Assembly (NCBI RefSeq): GCF_047511655.1
Contig: NC_133387.1
Span: 40,466,853-40,530,852, forward strand
From: Castor canadensis
Lineage: Eukaryota; Chordata; Mammalia; Rodentia; Castoridae
Length of the DNA stretch: 64,000 nt
Direction of reading: 5' to 3'
In this document: positions 48,570-61,527 of the stretch, piece by piece
Layout: each line of letters starts with the position of its first letter
How positions within the stretch are numbered: the stretch's first letter is position 1
Notes under the pieces: generated by a model
What the model was told of the DNA's origin: nothing
The model's database searches: none
The model's input: the letters and a program-made list of their open reading frames with translations, nothing else
Made by a program: the position numbers and the translations under genes

Positions 48570-49180
48570 TTCTCTTTCTATTGCATTGTATTTTATTATA
48601 TTGTCAAATATTCTTCCAGAACCTAAGTTCCAATGGGTACATAAAATTTCATAATATAATCATGCAATAACTAGTTTCATATTCCTAATTTGTTACACAT
48701 TTAAGTTTCTCTAATTTTTGATTATTAAGTAACATTGAATAGAACATCTTTTGCAAACAAATGTTTGATTGCATTTCTGATCATCACTTTAGACTGAGAT
48801 GTAAGAGTGGATACAGGTATACAATCATTTTTATACTCACTACATATTGGTACTTTGTTCCAAGAGACATTGTACACTTATAAGGAATCATCAAATTATG
48901 AGATTTCCTGTTTTACTACTACACATCTAGCAGCATTTTGTAGAATCTTTTAAACATATTTTCTAATTTAATGAGGAAATGGCACTTAATTTTTATTTGT
49001 GTTTTTATCACAACTGTGGTTGAATCTTTGTTGACATATATATCCCATTTAAATTTTCTCTTCTGTGAATCATCTGCCTGTTCATATCTGCTGCCTGCTT
49101 TTTCACCTTTTACCCTTTTACATTGAGGGGTATTATAGCTTCTTTTTATCTTTATGCTTTTAACAGTTTCCTAATTAGAA
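48570..49180 (-). mobile_element. ancient LINE-1 relic, minus strand
   Basis: 'ttcataatataatcatgcaa', 'attaagtaacattgaataga', 'ttctcttctgtgaatcatct' and 'gcctgttcatatctgctgcc' follow the familiar antisense L1 3'-end text. Strongly diverged. Confidence 0.55.
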
Positions 49181-49489
49181 AGACAAACAATTCTACTTAT
49201 GTAACTCAAAGTTGTTATATATTTATTTGAAAGATAAATCTATTTTACCGTTTGTAAAACCAATTTTAATTTGTTGATTTTTAATATGTTCAAGTTAGTA
49301 TTTAAAATTAGGCTTTTTGAATTACCTATAGATTCAATTGAATTTCTCTTGTATTAAATAGATAATTTATAATTGGTAGGTGAAAAAGAATACATCGAAT
49401 CACACCATTTTTAAATGAAACAGTGTCTGCTTCTCTGGTTCTTCTCTAGAGAGCAGTATCTCTAATATATATCACATATAGTAAATATG

Positions 49490-49563
49490 TACTAGTATAT
49501 ATATATGTATCTATAAAATATATATGTGTGTGTGTGCATATGTACACACACAACATACACACT
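49490..49563. repeat. TA/TG microsatellite
   Basis: Compound (TA)n, (TG)n and CACACA units, with interruptions. Confidence 0.85.
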
Positions 49564-51721
49564 TCACTTCATATGAAGAACACAACTTTGCACTGGATGC
49601 CTATTTGTCTTTAGTATGTGTTTTATGGTGGGTGAAAGGATTCGTCATGTTGAACTGCAAAGCTGAGACCCTGGGTCCCAAGGAAAAATTCTGCTCTGTT
49701 TAAGTGGATTTACCTTTAAAGACTAATTTCCTCTTCCATAAAGGATGCCAAGGGTCAATCCAGATGATCAACTGAGAATCATGGGAGAGGGCAGCAAAGT
49801 CATCTACACATATGTGACTGGGAATTGAATGAGATTAATGTCTTATAATCATGACAAAACTCATGTTAACAAAAATTTTTTAAATATGCAAATATACTCT
49901 CTGCTTTTCTGGAGACTTCACTAAGAAGAAGATAAAGTCCTTTCTGTCTGGACTTTTGAAACATCTCACCTTAGGAAATTATTAAATTAAGCCATCTGTA
50001 TACCTTCCACTCACTACAGCTAGTGGATTAATGAAAAAATTGCAAAAATGCCTTAGCAACTTCAAGTAGATTTTATCAGGCCACTTACATAGCAGAGTTT
50101 GGAAAATTTTACAATATTGAAATTATATATTGTTCAACACAATAAAAGAAAAGCAGACCATTTTCCCTCAATTAAAACTGCTTTTTAAATAGTTTCTTCT
50201 TATTTGAAGTATGTACATATTTTATGAGGAGCAAAGTTATCATCCAAACTTAGACTATCTTGAAATCACTGCTGTTAGTGTGAACTACCCGAGCATTCTA
50301 TTATTTTCTTATAGATATTTTCTTGTTTCACCAGATAATTTTCTTACTTACAATATGGTCAGTGACTTTTTTGAACCCTGGTTTTGTTTTGTTTTTAATA
50401 TCAAATGACATTTTATTAGGAAGCTGTATAGCTGAAGAACAAAACTACCTGCAGCATCTGGAAGCCCTGAAAGGTTATCTAGTGTTCACAGACAGGAGGA
50501 TTGTTCTGTCTTTGTACTCTGAATTCAAGATATTATAATTTATCTCCAAAGACTAATACGGTAATATTAATAAAATGCACATTTTATTTTCTTAAGAAAC
50601 TAAATGTAACTCTACATCTTATGCCATACTTGGAAGCCAAATTCAATCAAAGGAAGGTGACTTACACATTTAGGGATAGTTAACAAAGCAGAACAAGAGC
50701 ACAAAAACAAAACTGCAGGACATTAGTCTCATCATTGGGGGAAATTAAAATGTAGCACAAGACCTTGTCCTTATTAAAATGAATTTCTAGGGATCAACTC
50801 TTGAAAAATGAAGTCCTGCCTGTGTATATTGGTGGTTTTCCAACTGTCAGTTTTTAATAGCTTTATTATCAGTGGCCACAACAATTAATAGGTCTAAAAA
50901 GGGATGGAACAAATTATAAGTGCTTTTTAGGAAATGGATAAGAGGTAGAGGGATGAAATATGAAGGAGAATATATGAAGATGAACTATGAATTTATGTAA
51001 GCTCTGCTCTGGCAAATACCACACACTTCAAGAAACAAAAAACAGTATTCATTTCCTGTTTTTAAAGTAATATACTATACTAAGTTTAAAAAATGATGAA
51101 CCACTTTGGAACTCCTTTTTATTTACTTTGAGCAGAAATAACTGCTCTTATTACACATTTGGAACTCAAAGAAAAATACATGGTCAGATTTTAATAATTT
51201 TCAAAAATACAAAGTGAAAGGTATCTGTATATTTCATTTATGTATTTTTTGTGATACATGATAGGTTTACAGTGAAGAAAGGGGAAAATCTATCTTGAAT
51301 GAAACAAATAGTAACTACACATAAAATTAACTTATCAGTATCAGAAAACATTTGACAATGTTTCTTTTTCTTGGTCTTTTTGGGTTCTAACAATTTTCTT
51401 ATATTGTAACTTCAGGCTCTTCTTTTCCAGGTGACAGTAATACCTGATGCTGACACCTGATGACAGTTACTGATGCTTTGTGTGTCACAGACTTTTGAGA
51501 ATCTGGTGAGCACTATAAACCATCTTCCATTATAAGTAATTTTGTTCCCCAGAAAAAATTATAGATACAATTTTGGAATATTTTTGAAATCTTATGTTGA
51601 TTTATGAATTATGGACCTGTATTTTAAGATACTTGCCCTTATAAAAAGGTGCTATATGTGTGGAGAGATCTAATAACTAACTTTTAATACAGCTAGGATT
51701 TTTGCATGCAGGGCAAGTGAT
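49564..51721. other. intergenic, nothing recognised
   Basis: AT-rich. On the minus strand, cttcctaataaaatgtcatt near 50415 followed by an A-rich stretch looks like the end of a processed transcript, but the upstream sequence was not recognised. Confidence 0.35.
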
Positions 51722-51855
51722 GAGAAGATCCTCGCTCGGTCACCTATACTCCAGGCCCTTGGGAGGCTAAGGCAAGAGGATTGGGAGTTGGAGGTCAACC
51801 TTGAACACAATGAGATCCTGTCTCAAGAAGCCAAGCCAAAACAAAAAGACAGAAG
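51722..51855 (+). mobile_element. B1-like SINE
   Basis: 'gcccttgggaggctaaggca', 'agaggattgggagttggagg' and 'atgagatcctgtctcaagaa' are B1. The flanks agaagatcct (left) and agaagatact (right) are a likely short target-site duplication. Confidence 0.87.
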
Positions 51856-52357
51856 ATACTTGGTTACTTACCTATAAGATTTACTTTCTAAATAGAATTA
51901 TCAACAATAAAATTTGCAAAAATTTGAGCCCAAATCACTGGTGGGGCAATCCATAATTCCTTTGGTGTGAACTACATTTATGTTCTCATTTTCAAGGTCA
52001 GTGTTAATTTCAAATAAAATTAGTGTTAGTTGAATGAGATGTTGTTATAGCACTTCCTTTGGTATTTTTTTTTTTTAAAGTCTTTGATTTAAAAAGGAAT
52101 CGATTGTGAATGATTGTCAAGGCTGCCTTCTATTTCAAGTCAACTTTTCTGTAGGAAATCATCTAGACACAGTCATGAACACTATTTGAAAGGGAAAAAA
52201 CATTTTTTGGTGTGTCATAGAATGAAGGTTCAGAGCATTAATCTTTGTTCTGTGTTCAGCAAGCAATATGACAACTGACATATTGTTCTCTCAGTTAAAG
52301 CGCAAGTGGAATTTTGACTTCTTTTTCTGGTTTAACTAACACATTATTGATCTATTT

Positions 52358-52480
52358 TGTGTTGATTATGCTTTTTGCTAGTTTTTCTCATTATAGTTAA
52401 TGTTAACTTTTGTATATGATTTTGTACACAATATAAAAGAATTTTATATTATTTTTTATAAGGGCAGGTCCAGTTATATC
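52358..52480. repeat. diverged direct repeat, copy 1
   Basis: The stretch tttttctcattatagttaat, then gttaacttttgtatatgatt and ttgta, matches 54320-54465 in the same orientation. 'tttaactaacacattattg' at about 52331 recurs as 'tttaactaacattattgg' at about 52500, so the area has internal repetition. No family recalled. Confidence 0.6.
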
Positions 52481-54319
52481 AACATAACTATTGATCTGTT
52501 TTAACTAACATTATTGGTTGTCACTTAAACAAAAATCGAAATGCTTACTATGTGTCTTTATTTATAAATGTTCTAATTTTCATTATTTTCTGTATATTTT
52601 ATTTGAAATAAAGCTATAATTTTTTTAAGATACACAGTTTTTTTTCTTATCACTTAAACCTTTTTTTTCATGATAAGCCATCATTAAGAGATAAGTGTTT
52701 TTATAGTTAATCATCTTAGTCTCCTTCCACAACTAGTATGAGAATATTCTTTTAACTTTTATCATTACTAACCAGGTCATAAAGTAGTCTTCTACACCTA
52801 TGATACAATAAAAAATTGATTACTTTTACTTTGAACTCTCAAGATAAATTTCATCATATTTATAAGGAAAGAATAGATCATTATGTCTTTTAACTCCATG
52901 TATCTAATCTTCATTTTGTTGTAGGTAGTTTGTATAGACACAAGGACACATATTTACATGGGGGTGGGTTGTAGTGCCTGCTTAGTTCCTGCTGTGTCTG
53001 GTTACACATTGACTCATCATACTGTAGGTAAATGAAGGTTTGGCTCTATGTAAATAAGTCAGATAATGGGTCTTTTTACTAATCCATATTTACATGTATT
53101 ATCTGGAGTTTTACTGGTGACAGTGAACCTAGTTAGTAGCCATAGACCCTTATGGAAATGTACATTGAAAAGTTAAAAATATCATATAAAGAAACATTGC
53201 CATAAGTGAGTTAACTATTTACTGTTATTCTTTACCTTCATGATATAAACAAATGACCATAGTTTAAATCCATTTCTGAATTTATTAGCTCAATTCACTA
53301 AAATACTATCTTTTACAGAAAGAGATCCATTCATGGAGCTATGTAGATGTACTGAGCCACACTACCCTCTCTATATCCAAGTAGAGTTATCAATTTTGGC
53401 AATGGAGGAATTTCAGGGGTATAAACAAAATACAATTCTCAAGGCAGAGTTGGATTTACAAAAAGATTACTGAAGCACAAAGTTTGAGGTCTCCTGCTAC
53501 CACAGACCTCACTTTATATTTCCTAGACCTTGCAACATGCCCTAGAGATGCCTGTGAGACTGTTTTTATAACATTTCCAAATGTAAAGTGTTTTGTGCAA
53601 AATCAAGTAAGATTTGTGTAACAGTTTTCTCTTCACTTTGCTTCCCTTATATTTTTCTCATGGGATGTATATTGTGGGAGTTGGACTGACCACAGGCATT
53701 TTCTAGATTTTAAATATGGTTAAAGAAAGTTAAGTTGGGAGATACGTTGATTGTGTTTAACCTGAAATATGTATGTGGTTCATAGCTTTTTCCATGGATG
53801 CTGCCATCATCACAAACTCTTTGTGTGAGAAGATTTTTCTGTTATCCCCATATCAATTAGGTGAGTTTCATGTCACAAGAATGTCAGCACATGAGATGTG
53901 GCTTATCGTTCTATAAACTTGCCTAATAGTATCAGACACTAGATATGTTTGTGTAATGAAGAAGAAGAAAAGTCTTGAAAAAAGACATATTCAAAATATA
54001 CATACTCAAATACCCATTTCTAGATATTTGTCTAAATTTTGCAGTTTACAAATGAAGGAAAGCACACTCCTAAAAATTAGTATGACAGCACTAGTGATGA
54101 GTTGTGAAGCTGAATGAAATATTTCTAGATTATTATTAACAATAAAAATTCTCTATCAACTACGCTCCAATACTGAACTTTCTTCCTCTCTCTTTATACA
54201 GAACTTATATTAATGTTGTCATGAGAGGAGATACCCAAAAAACATTAGACCAAAAAATGTAGGAAGAAGTATTTTAGGTGTGTATGGGTAGCTATCAATG
54301 AGAATGTATATTCTGTTTA
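52481..54319. other. intergenic, nothing recognised
   Basis: AT-rich, no gene recognised. Confidence 0.4.
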
Positions 54320-54465
54320 CATTTTGTGATGCTTATATTTGTTAGCTTTTAAAAATACATAATTTATTATAATTTTTCTCATTTTAACTAATGTTAAACT
54401 TTTGTACCTGATTTTGTAAGTATACTTTCATATTCTTCATAAGGCAGGCTTAGATAATATAAGCT
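54320..54465. repeat. diverged direct repeat, copy 2
   Basis: The stretch tttttctcattttaactaat, then gttaaacttttgtacctgat and tttgta, is colinear with 52358-52480. Confidence 0.6.
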
Positions 54466-55256
54466 TTAGACTTCATAAAACCTAGCTCTGTCCCTTACTT
54501 CAGAATTTCATGAAGAAGAAAGTTAGTTGTGGCTGTTCAAGAAGGAAGAAGATGTCCAGTGACCTTTTTCTTCTGGCTTTCTAACTTGATGCCTCATGTT
54601 GTTACCAAAAACAGTGTTCAGGGAATAGCTTTCATCTTTATTTGAGTCTCTACTCATCAAAACAAACCAGAAACAGACAGACAACAAAAAACCAAATGTG
54701 CATCAAAATTGTCACAGTCATTCTTGTGTGACAGAATTATTAGTGGTTATATATATATATATGTATATATTTTTCTACATTGGAAAATACTGCCTTTATT
54801 TTTAAAATTAAAGTTATTATAAGAACTTGGTTTAAACATGGATAGGGTGAAAATTTCCTTTTCCCATTAAAACAATTTGAACAGTTCTTAAATTTTTATT
54901 ATTGAGTGTTTCCTATGTGCCAGTCCTAGGAGTTACCTAAATAATTAACTTATTACAATTTTAGAAAAAAAAACCAAGAGGATGCCAAGAAGAAATCATG
55001 TGATATGTACTGAACATTGAAGCCTAAAGAGCATCCTTTTCTGGGGGAAATACAGCCCACTCCTCATAAACTGCCTTGCATGTCTTATTCTGAGTATTCT
55101 GGGGAGAAACATGTGATTGATTATTTCTATAACCTTCTTTTCCCTACTTCTTTCTTTAATCCCTCTTTGTCTACATGGATATTCTGTGGAAGTCAGTAAG
55201 GGATGACTTGGTTAATGGCTACAGAGCTCACATTGTTACCAGTTTTTGTAAAAGTG
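54466..55256. other. intergenic with (TA)n at 54749-54770
   Basis: Contains a short TA/TG repeat and a possible MIR-like piece near 54895-54960 ('gtgtttcctatgtgccagtc'). No gene recognised. Confidence 0.45.
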
Positions 55257-55465
55257 TTCAATCCTAGTATAGTGGCACATCCTGCAATCCCAACTACTCA
55301 GGAGGCAGAGGTAGAAAGATTACAGTTCAAGGCCCAAGACCCTGTCTGAAAAACAAGCTAAAAAACCCAAAAGGATTAGGGACATGGCTCAGTGGGTAGA
55401 GCATTTGCGTAGCAAGGTAAAACCCTGAATTCAATCCCCAATACCAGCAAAGAATAATAATAATT
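55257..55465 (+). mobile_element. two-part SINE (B1 + ID)
   Basis: The 7SL unit ('gcaatcccaactactcagga', 'ggcagaggtagaaagattac') is followed by the ID unit ('ggacatggctcagtgggtag', 'agcatttgcgtagcaaggta') and an AAT-rich tail. Confidence 0.9.
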
Positions 55466-55516
55466 AATTATAATATAATAAGACATGAAAGAATGACCTC
55501 CTGACTCCATCTCCTT

Positions 55517-55610
55517 TTCTTTTTTTTTTTTAGTACTGGAGTTTGAATTCAGGGCCTCAAGCTTGCCAAGCAGATGCTTTACTACTTGAACTACTTCTCT
55601 ATCTTACCCT
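55517..55610 (-). mobile_element. ID-type SINE, minus strand
   Basis: Poly(T) at the left, then 'tagtactggagtttgaattc', 'agggcctcaagcttgccaag' and 'cagatgctttactacttgaa'. The flanks ctccttttctt and ctcttttctt may be the target-site duplication. Confidence 0.85.
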
Positions 55611-57874
55611 CTTTTCTTGTTTTCTCTCTTCACATGACAGTGATATTTTCTCACACAGAGAGAATTCTTACTCACTTGTAGGAAGAACACTTTCCTCTAG
55701 TAGCTACTGATGAGAGACCCATGCAGAAAGAGCTTCTTTCTGTTCTGTGTAAAGGAGATGTTAGTAGGGCTATCCTAGGGTTCAAACTGAGCCTCAGAGG
55801 CCTACCTTGCCTGACTTCCTTGTTTTTTAGTAAGAGGGATTTTGCAATAGGAAGAGGAACTTGCTTTCCAAAAGGAAATTGTAGAAAGAGAAAGAATGAT
55901 CAGGACTAAGCCTTTGAAGGGAAATTGAAATTGGAGGGAGGACCCAAAATGACTAATGAGGAATTTTTTACTTACTTCTTATGAAATGTGTTATATGGCC
56001 TCCATTGTTTTATTCCCATGCAGGAATGTAAAGAAAAGCCTTTGTTGAACCTCTCCATTCCTCTCCATTCTCCAGGAGGCTAGAATGGGAGCTAAGATCT
56101 GAGGTTCTGAAGTGCCAGGATGCAGGGCCACAGGACAGTGGGTGAGCTGACTTTGGGTATGTACAACAATAATTTGGTGAATGAATGAGTGAAGGAAATC
56201 TAAAAATAAATGAGGTATTTTAGTGAAATTGCAAAGAAGTATATGGATTCCTACATAGAATAAAAAGATGGCTGTTTTATTGTAGAATGATTTGTAACTT
56301 AGGGTCAACATTCAAGAGCCTGCAGCTCTTTATAGTTACTTGTGGTAATATCTTTGGCAAGTAATTTCAGTTTTCCTAGTGTTTGTTTTCCATTTGTAAA
56401 ATACAGGCTGATTAATATTCCTAAATAGGCTTTTTTGTTAAAATTTTTGATTAATCATACAAAAGTGCCCTGTTAGAATACTTGTAACCCTTATATACAT
56501 GGGCACTCTAGTCTATACTTACAGAATAAGGGCACTTCTTTTGTTATAATTACTGTAGCACTAAACCCCAGTAGTCCAACTAGGGGAAATCAGCCTGAGG
56601 CATTCTCCAAGTCATTTCAGTTTTCTAGCTCTTACTTCAGGTGTAATCCAGAGCAACACTGGCTGCCATTCTTCTGTGGAGACCATGAATGATGTACTCT
56701 TGGGTCTTGGTGTAGAGAAGACGTTGTGTGCCCACATTTCTCCAGTGCAAATGAGAATGGGCTGTGACTTTTTTAACAACTAGAATTTCTTGACATTTGA
56801 GTTAACAGAAACATAACTTGAATTCCCACTTGTCTCTGTCCTTCAGTGACAGACTTTCTATGTGGGACAAGTCAGATCCATCACCAAATACTTCATTTTC
56901 TTTCCTCATGGTTTGGCCCTATACGCATCCTGCTCTTTAAGGATGGAGCAAATGCTTATGGGCCAAAGGTCATTTATCATCTCCTGCTTAAGTCTTTTTT
57001 GAGTTTCTTGATGAGAAAACACATTCATTCCCTTTAGGTGAGTACTTTCACCACCATCCCTACAGGTGAGAATCTTGCTGTGGCAGAGCCTATCAAAGTA
57101 TTTTGGGGTACATTTAGCTCAGTGTGGCTTATCTGTACACATACACACATATACACGCATATCACATACACAATTATTAAAGCAGGACAGCACTCCAGTC
57201 CAGTTCATGTACTGTCCCACATCTGCTTGTGCTGCCTCCATTCTAGCTGAAGGGAAGATGGTCCCTGATAGACTGGGAAAAATGCATGGCTAGGGATAGT
57301 GCTCTGAAGAAAACTGATTATTGTCAGGGTATGGGGTGGTCCTGAACTGGACTGAATACTTGTCTCAGTTGGAAACATCTGCATTGGGGACTTTCACTGC
57401 AGGAATAATGAGAAAATAAGAGCTCTTGCTAACAAACCCTTCCATACATGGTATGTCATAATTTCTAGAATAAACAAAGCACTGCCTGAAACATGAAGCA
57501 CAACCCCATCCCAGGAGCTAGAATCTGGCTTAATTCCCCCAAAAGGCAGTTTTCCCAGCTTTAAAACAAAACAAAAAAAATTCTGCCTATTCTAATCTTG
57601 TAAGCCATTTAATGCAATATAATCAAGTTATAACAGTCACTGAATATCCAAGCTAAAGCATTAAATAACCCCAGTATACAAAAAGTTGACAAAATTATCT
57701 TGCAAAAGTGTGAAGTAACTCTTCTTAACCTAAACAGGGACACATAGAACATGTTTAAGGAAAATAAAACATTTTAAAATTAAATTACACATCCATTTAA
57801 CTCATGCAATGATGTAGGCTTATACACTCATTAAGATAATGCTACATACTCTTATCTACTAAAAATCAATAATA
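55611..57874. other. intergenic, nothing recognised
   Basis: About 2.3 kb. Several chance frames of 60-106 codons, none with a recognisable domain. A CACATACACA-rich patch lies at about 57135-57175. Confidence 0.4.
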
Positions 57875-57952
57875 GGGCTGGTGGTGTGCCTCAAGTGCTA
57901 GAGCACCTGCCTAGCAAGTGCAAGGCCTTGACTTCAACCCCATTACTTCCAA
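57875..57952 (+). mobile_element. ID-type SINE, young
   Basis: The tRNA-derived unit 'gagcacctgcctagcaagtg', 'caaggccttgacttcaaccc' ends in an A run. A perfect 14-bp duplication, aaaaatcaataata, lies at 57861-57874 and 57953-57966. Confidence 0.92.
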
Positions 57953-57966
57953 AAAAATCAATAATA

Positions 57967-58343
57967 ATGAATTATAAAGAGAAAAAATAGACTACAAACC
58001 ACATGACTAATAGCCTACTTGTGCTAAGTGTAAGTAATTGGTTAAACCCAAAAAATTCTGGAATAATGTATTTTTAGTATATTCAGTGGCTATCATGCAG
58101 TAATGTGTTAGTTTTCTTTACTCATATATTCAAGTTTCTAGTTTAAACATTTATTACATTGACCCTAAGACAAATACAGCTTTTCTGAGTTGATAGTAAC
58201 TGAACTAGAATAAAAGTATAAAGTCAAAGTACAGAATCAGGATACATTTTAGGTGTTTGTTATGAAAGTGTAAGTGTACTAGGATGACTGCATAATATCA
58301 CTCAACCAAGACATTTTGAGAGTGAAACAGACAGTTTATAATA
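57967..58343. other. intergenic, nothing recognised
   Basis: AT-rich spacer, nothing recognised. Confidence 0.4.
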
Positions 58344-58729
58344 CAGTCACTTGTCTGTAATCATGGGGAATTGATTCTAGGACATCCTACAGAAATGAAA
58401 ATCTGCAGGTGTTCAAGTCCCTTCTACAAAATAGTGTAGTAGTATTTGCATAGAACCTACACACATCCTCCCATATCCTTCAAATCATCTTATAATACCT
58501 TATACATCTTATAGTCTTACAATGTATCATCTTATATCATCTTATAATACCCATTTCCTAATACATTGGAAATGCTTTGTAAATGGTTGCTATACTGCAT
58601 TGTTTATGGAGCAATAACGGCAAAAGATTTTTGCATATATTCAGTAAAGTTGTAATTCTTAAAAATTATTTTTATCTGCAGTTGGTTGAATTTGAAGATG
58701 AGGAACTTAGAGGTCCAGAGGGCTGACTG
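58344..58729 (-). mobile_element. MER2-like Tigger DNA transposon
   Basis: Ends are cagtc at 58344 and its complement gactg at 58729, flanked by TA on both sides (58342-58343, 58730-58731), as expected for Tc1/mariner-class insertion. Internal matches in order: 'ggggaattgattctaggaca', 'gaaaatctgcaggtgttcaa', 'gtatttgcatagaacctaca' and 'atctgcagttggttgaattt'. The block atcatcttataatacc occurs twice (about 58484 and 58537), a local duplication. Nonautonomous, no transposase. Confidence 0.82.
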
Positions 58730-58994
58730 TAACATTATCAGAATGAGAAAGCATCTGGGGAAATTAGTGACATTCACTCTAAATTGTAATAACTTTGTGA
58801 TTTTGAAAGATAAAGAAAATTGTTAATACACACACAGTGATTAGACCTGGTCCAGCCTCGCCTCTGGGATACTGACAAGAACATGGTATCATATGAACTA
58901 CTGTAGTTTAACAGGATACAAGTAAACAGCTTGGATTTTTCCATTGTAAAAGTGTTTACTTGTTCTATTAAAATAATGGCAGTTATGACTGTGA

Positions 58995-59235
58995 ATTGTG
59001 GTTGTATCTTTGTACTATGGTGGTTTCAAAACAGATAAAAATTCTTTGAGGCTCTTCACACTGATGGGCCAGGTCCTTTGCTTTTTCTTTGAATCTGAGC
59101 AGGTTTATGATGGATTCCACCAGTTGAATACAGTGAAAGTAACGCTATGTGATCTTCGAAAAGGCCATTTGGATACTTCCTGGTTCTCTTGGGATGCTTG
59201 CTCAACAAAGAAATCTGCTTACTCTGAGTCTACCA
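58995..59235 (+). mobile_element. MLT1-like MaLR LTR fragment
   Basis: 'agtaacgctatgtgatcttc', 'gaaaaggccatttggatact' and 'tcctggttctcttgggatgc' follow the MLT1 LTR. A 98-codon open frame (58998-59294) falls inside it and is therefore not a gene. Confidence 0.7.
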
Positions 59236-61202
59236 TGTTTGAACAAAACAACATTATGCAAAATTGTTATATTCAGAGACTTATAAAAGTATGACTTATA
59301 AAAGAGATATTAAAGAATGTGTTAATAGTAGTTACATCTGACTGTTAAGACTGTGGGTCATATTTTTAGTTTTGAATAAGATGTTAGACATTCCAAAGCA
59401 TTTCTTTAAGAGCATGTATTGTCATTATCAAAATAAAATAAGCTAATAAATGAATAAAGATGTCATATTATTCTAGCCAACTTAAATCTTAATGGCATAT
59501 TGTTATTTTAAAATATTTTCCTTTGCTTTCTTTAAAGATATAGCTATTAATTTAAAAAGAGGACAAAGGTCATACTTCTGGGGGTAGACTAAGTTTATTA
59601 TTTCTACCTGAAAGAGCAGAAGAGATTTAAATTATTGAAACATCAGTCTCTTTGTGGAGCTAAATGAAATATTTAGATGGATGAAATGGAAGACAGATTG
59701 TTGATCTCTAAGTAATATAATCAACAGAGATGTTTTATGGCATGTGAAAATTAAAAGTATGGTGAAAAAACTATATGATATAAAATAGACTAGGGCACGT
59801 TCTATAAGGATTAGACATCAGCTCTATAAGAAAGCATGTTGTCATTTTTAAGAGTATTTATAGTGGTAAACTGATGTACATGCATTCAAATGTACACACA
59901 AAAATAGAAACTTACTTTTTCTTAGTCTAATTCACTATATTTTTCATTAGAAATCCTTTAGTTTTGTTTTATGACATAAATAATAGTAATACAACAATGT
60001 CACTAAATAATGAAATTAAAATATAACTATTCAAATTGTACATGTAAACCAGTGAAAAATGATACTAGTGCATTAAGTATTTTGTAATAAAATGCTTGCC
60101 CATACATCACAATCAAGAGTCTAAGGATGATTTAATAAATAAAATAAAGTATGATACTAATCTTACTTTTTTCTTCTATCAAGGTTAAATAAGGAGAAGA
60201 GTCCTGAGTAAGAATTATTTTTTGTTGTTGCTATGACTGCTGTTTTTAATGTTGATCTTCCATTATAAGTTATTATAATATACAGTTCAAGGATGAAAAA
60301 GCTAGAAGAAACTTATGAGGTAACTTTATAAATCATAAAATCTCCCAAATTCATACAGTATGTTGATGCTGAAGGGTGAGTAGGATTTTAAGAGCCCATA
60401 ATCTCAACTAAGCTGTTGTCTCTGTCCTCTCAGACCTCATGCTCTAAGAACATATTTACTGTTACCATCAGCTGAGTAAAATATTTGAATCTTTGAATCT
60501 TTAGTAATGACACAGTAATAACAGTATAAGAATGTCTCTAAATTATTGAGTACTTACTATACTTATGCTCAAAGTTTTATATGCACCAATATATTTTAAA
60601 CTTGATACCAATTCAGTTATTGGCAATTGTATAATATTCCCATTTTCCAGAGGAGAACATCAAGTTTAGCTATTTTGGTCACATTTAATCAACACAAAAT
60701 CAACTGTCTTAGCTTTTAATGGGAGGAAATGGTGGAAGGTATTCTTGTACCCAGCAGTTATGGGCAGATACATTTATTAGATTAGCTAAGTCAGTGGGGA
60801 TGAGAATGAGTTAACCTAAACCAACCATCCATCTCTATAGCCATGCTTAGCCACAACAAAGCAGATAGGGTATGCACTTTTCTCTCTATCACCACCTTAC
60901 ATCCAAACTTTCATTCCTAAAATTTATCCCCTGTGTGACAAGTGAGGAAGTTGATAAACAAAAATAGATCTTCCCAACCACAAAGTCTGATCTCTTCATT
61001 GGTACACCATCATTCCAAACCTTCTCAAATCAAAGGCAATGATTTGGTGAGCTAACATATGTACACCAAGGTCACAGAATACATGCTTGCCTTATTCAAG
61101 TCAGGAAAACTTCTGAAATTGCATTCTCTCATCTGCAATACCTTTTAAACTCATACTTTCTCTTATAAAGAAGAGAAAATACAGTAGATCTAAAATTGAG
61201 AC
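59236..61202. other. intergenic with MIR-like piece
   Basis: AT-rich. About 60545-60690 looks like an antisense MIR ('ttgagtacttactatactta', 'ttcccattttccagaggaga'). Otherwise nothing recognised. Confidence 0.45.
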
Positions 61203-61527
61203 TTGGGACTAGACAGAGTGGCTCACTCCTACAATCCCGGCTACTCAGGGGGCAGAGATCAGTAAGATCATGGTTCAAGCAAGCCAGGCAAAAAAGTTAA
61301 TAAGACCCATCTCAACAAATAAGTTAGGCACATTGTGCATATCTGTAACCCAGCCTACTCAGGAAGACGTAAGTATGAGGATGGTGGTCCAAGGCTGGCC
61401 ACAGGCAAACATGGTAAGAGCCTATTTGAAAAATAACTAAAGTAAAAAAGGTCTGGGAATTTGGCTCAAGTGTTAAAGCACCTACCTAGCAAGCATGAGG
61501 CCCTCAGTTCAAAACCCAGTACAACAA
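61203..61527 (+). mobile_element. three-part SINE (B1 + B1 + ID)
   Basis: The first 7SL unit ('acaatcccggctactcaggg'), second 7SL unit ('ctgtaacccagcctactcag') and ID unit ('agcacctacctagcaagcat', 'gaggccctcagttcaaaacc') have the same order as 17708-18043. Confidence 0.9.

Noticed and set aside
58998..59294. 98-codon plus-strand open frame
   Set aside because: The nucleotide sequence follows an MLT1-like LTR, so the frame is accidental.
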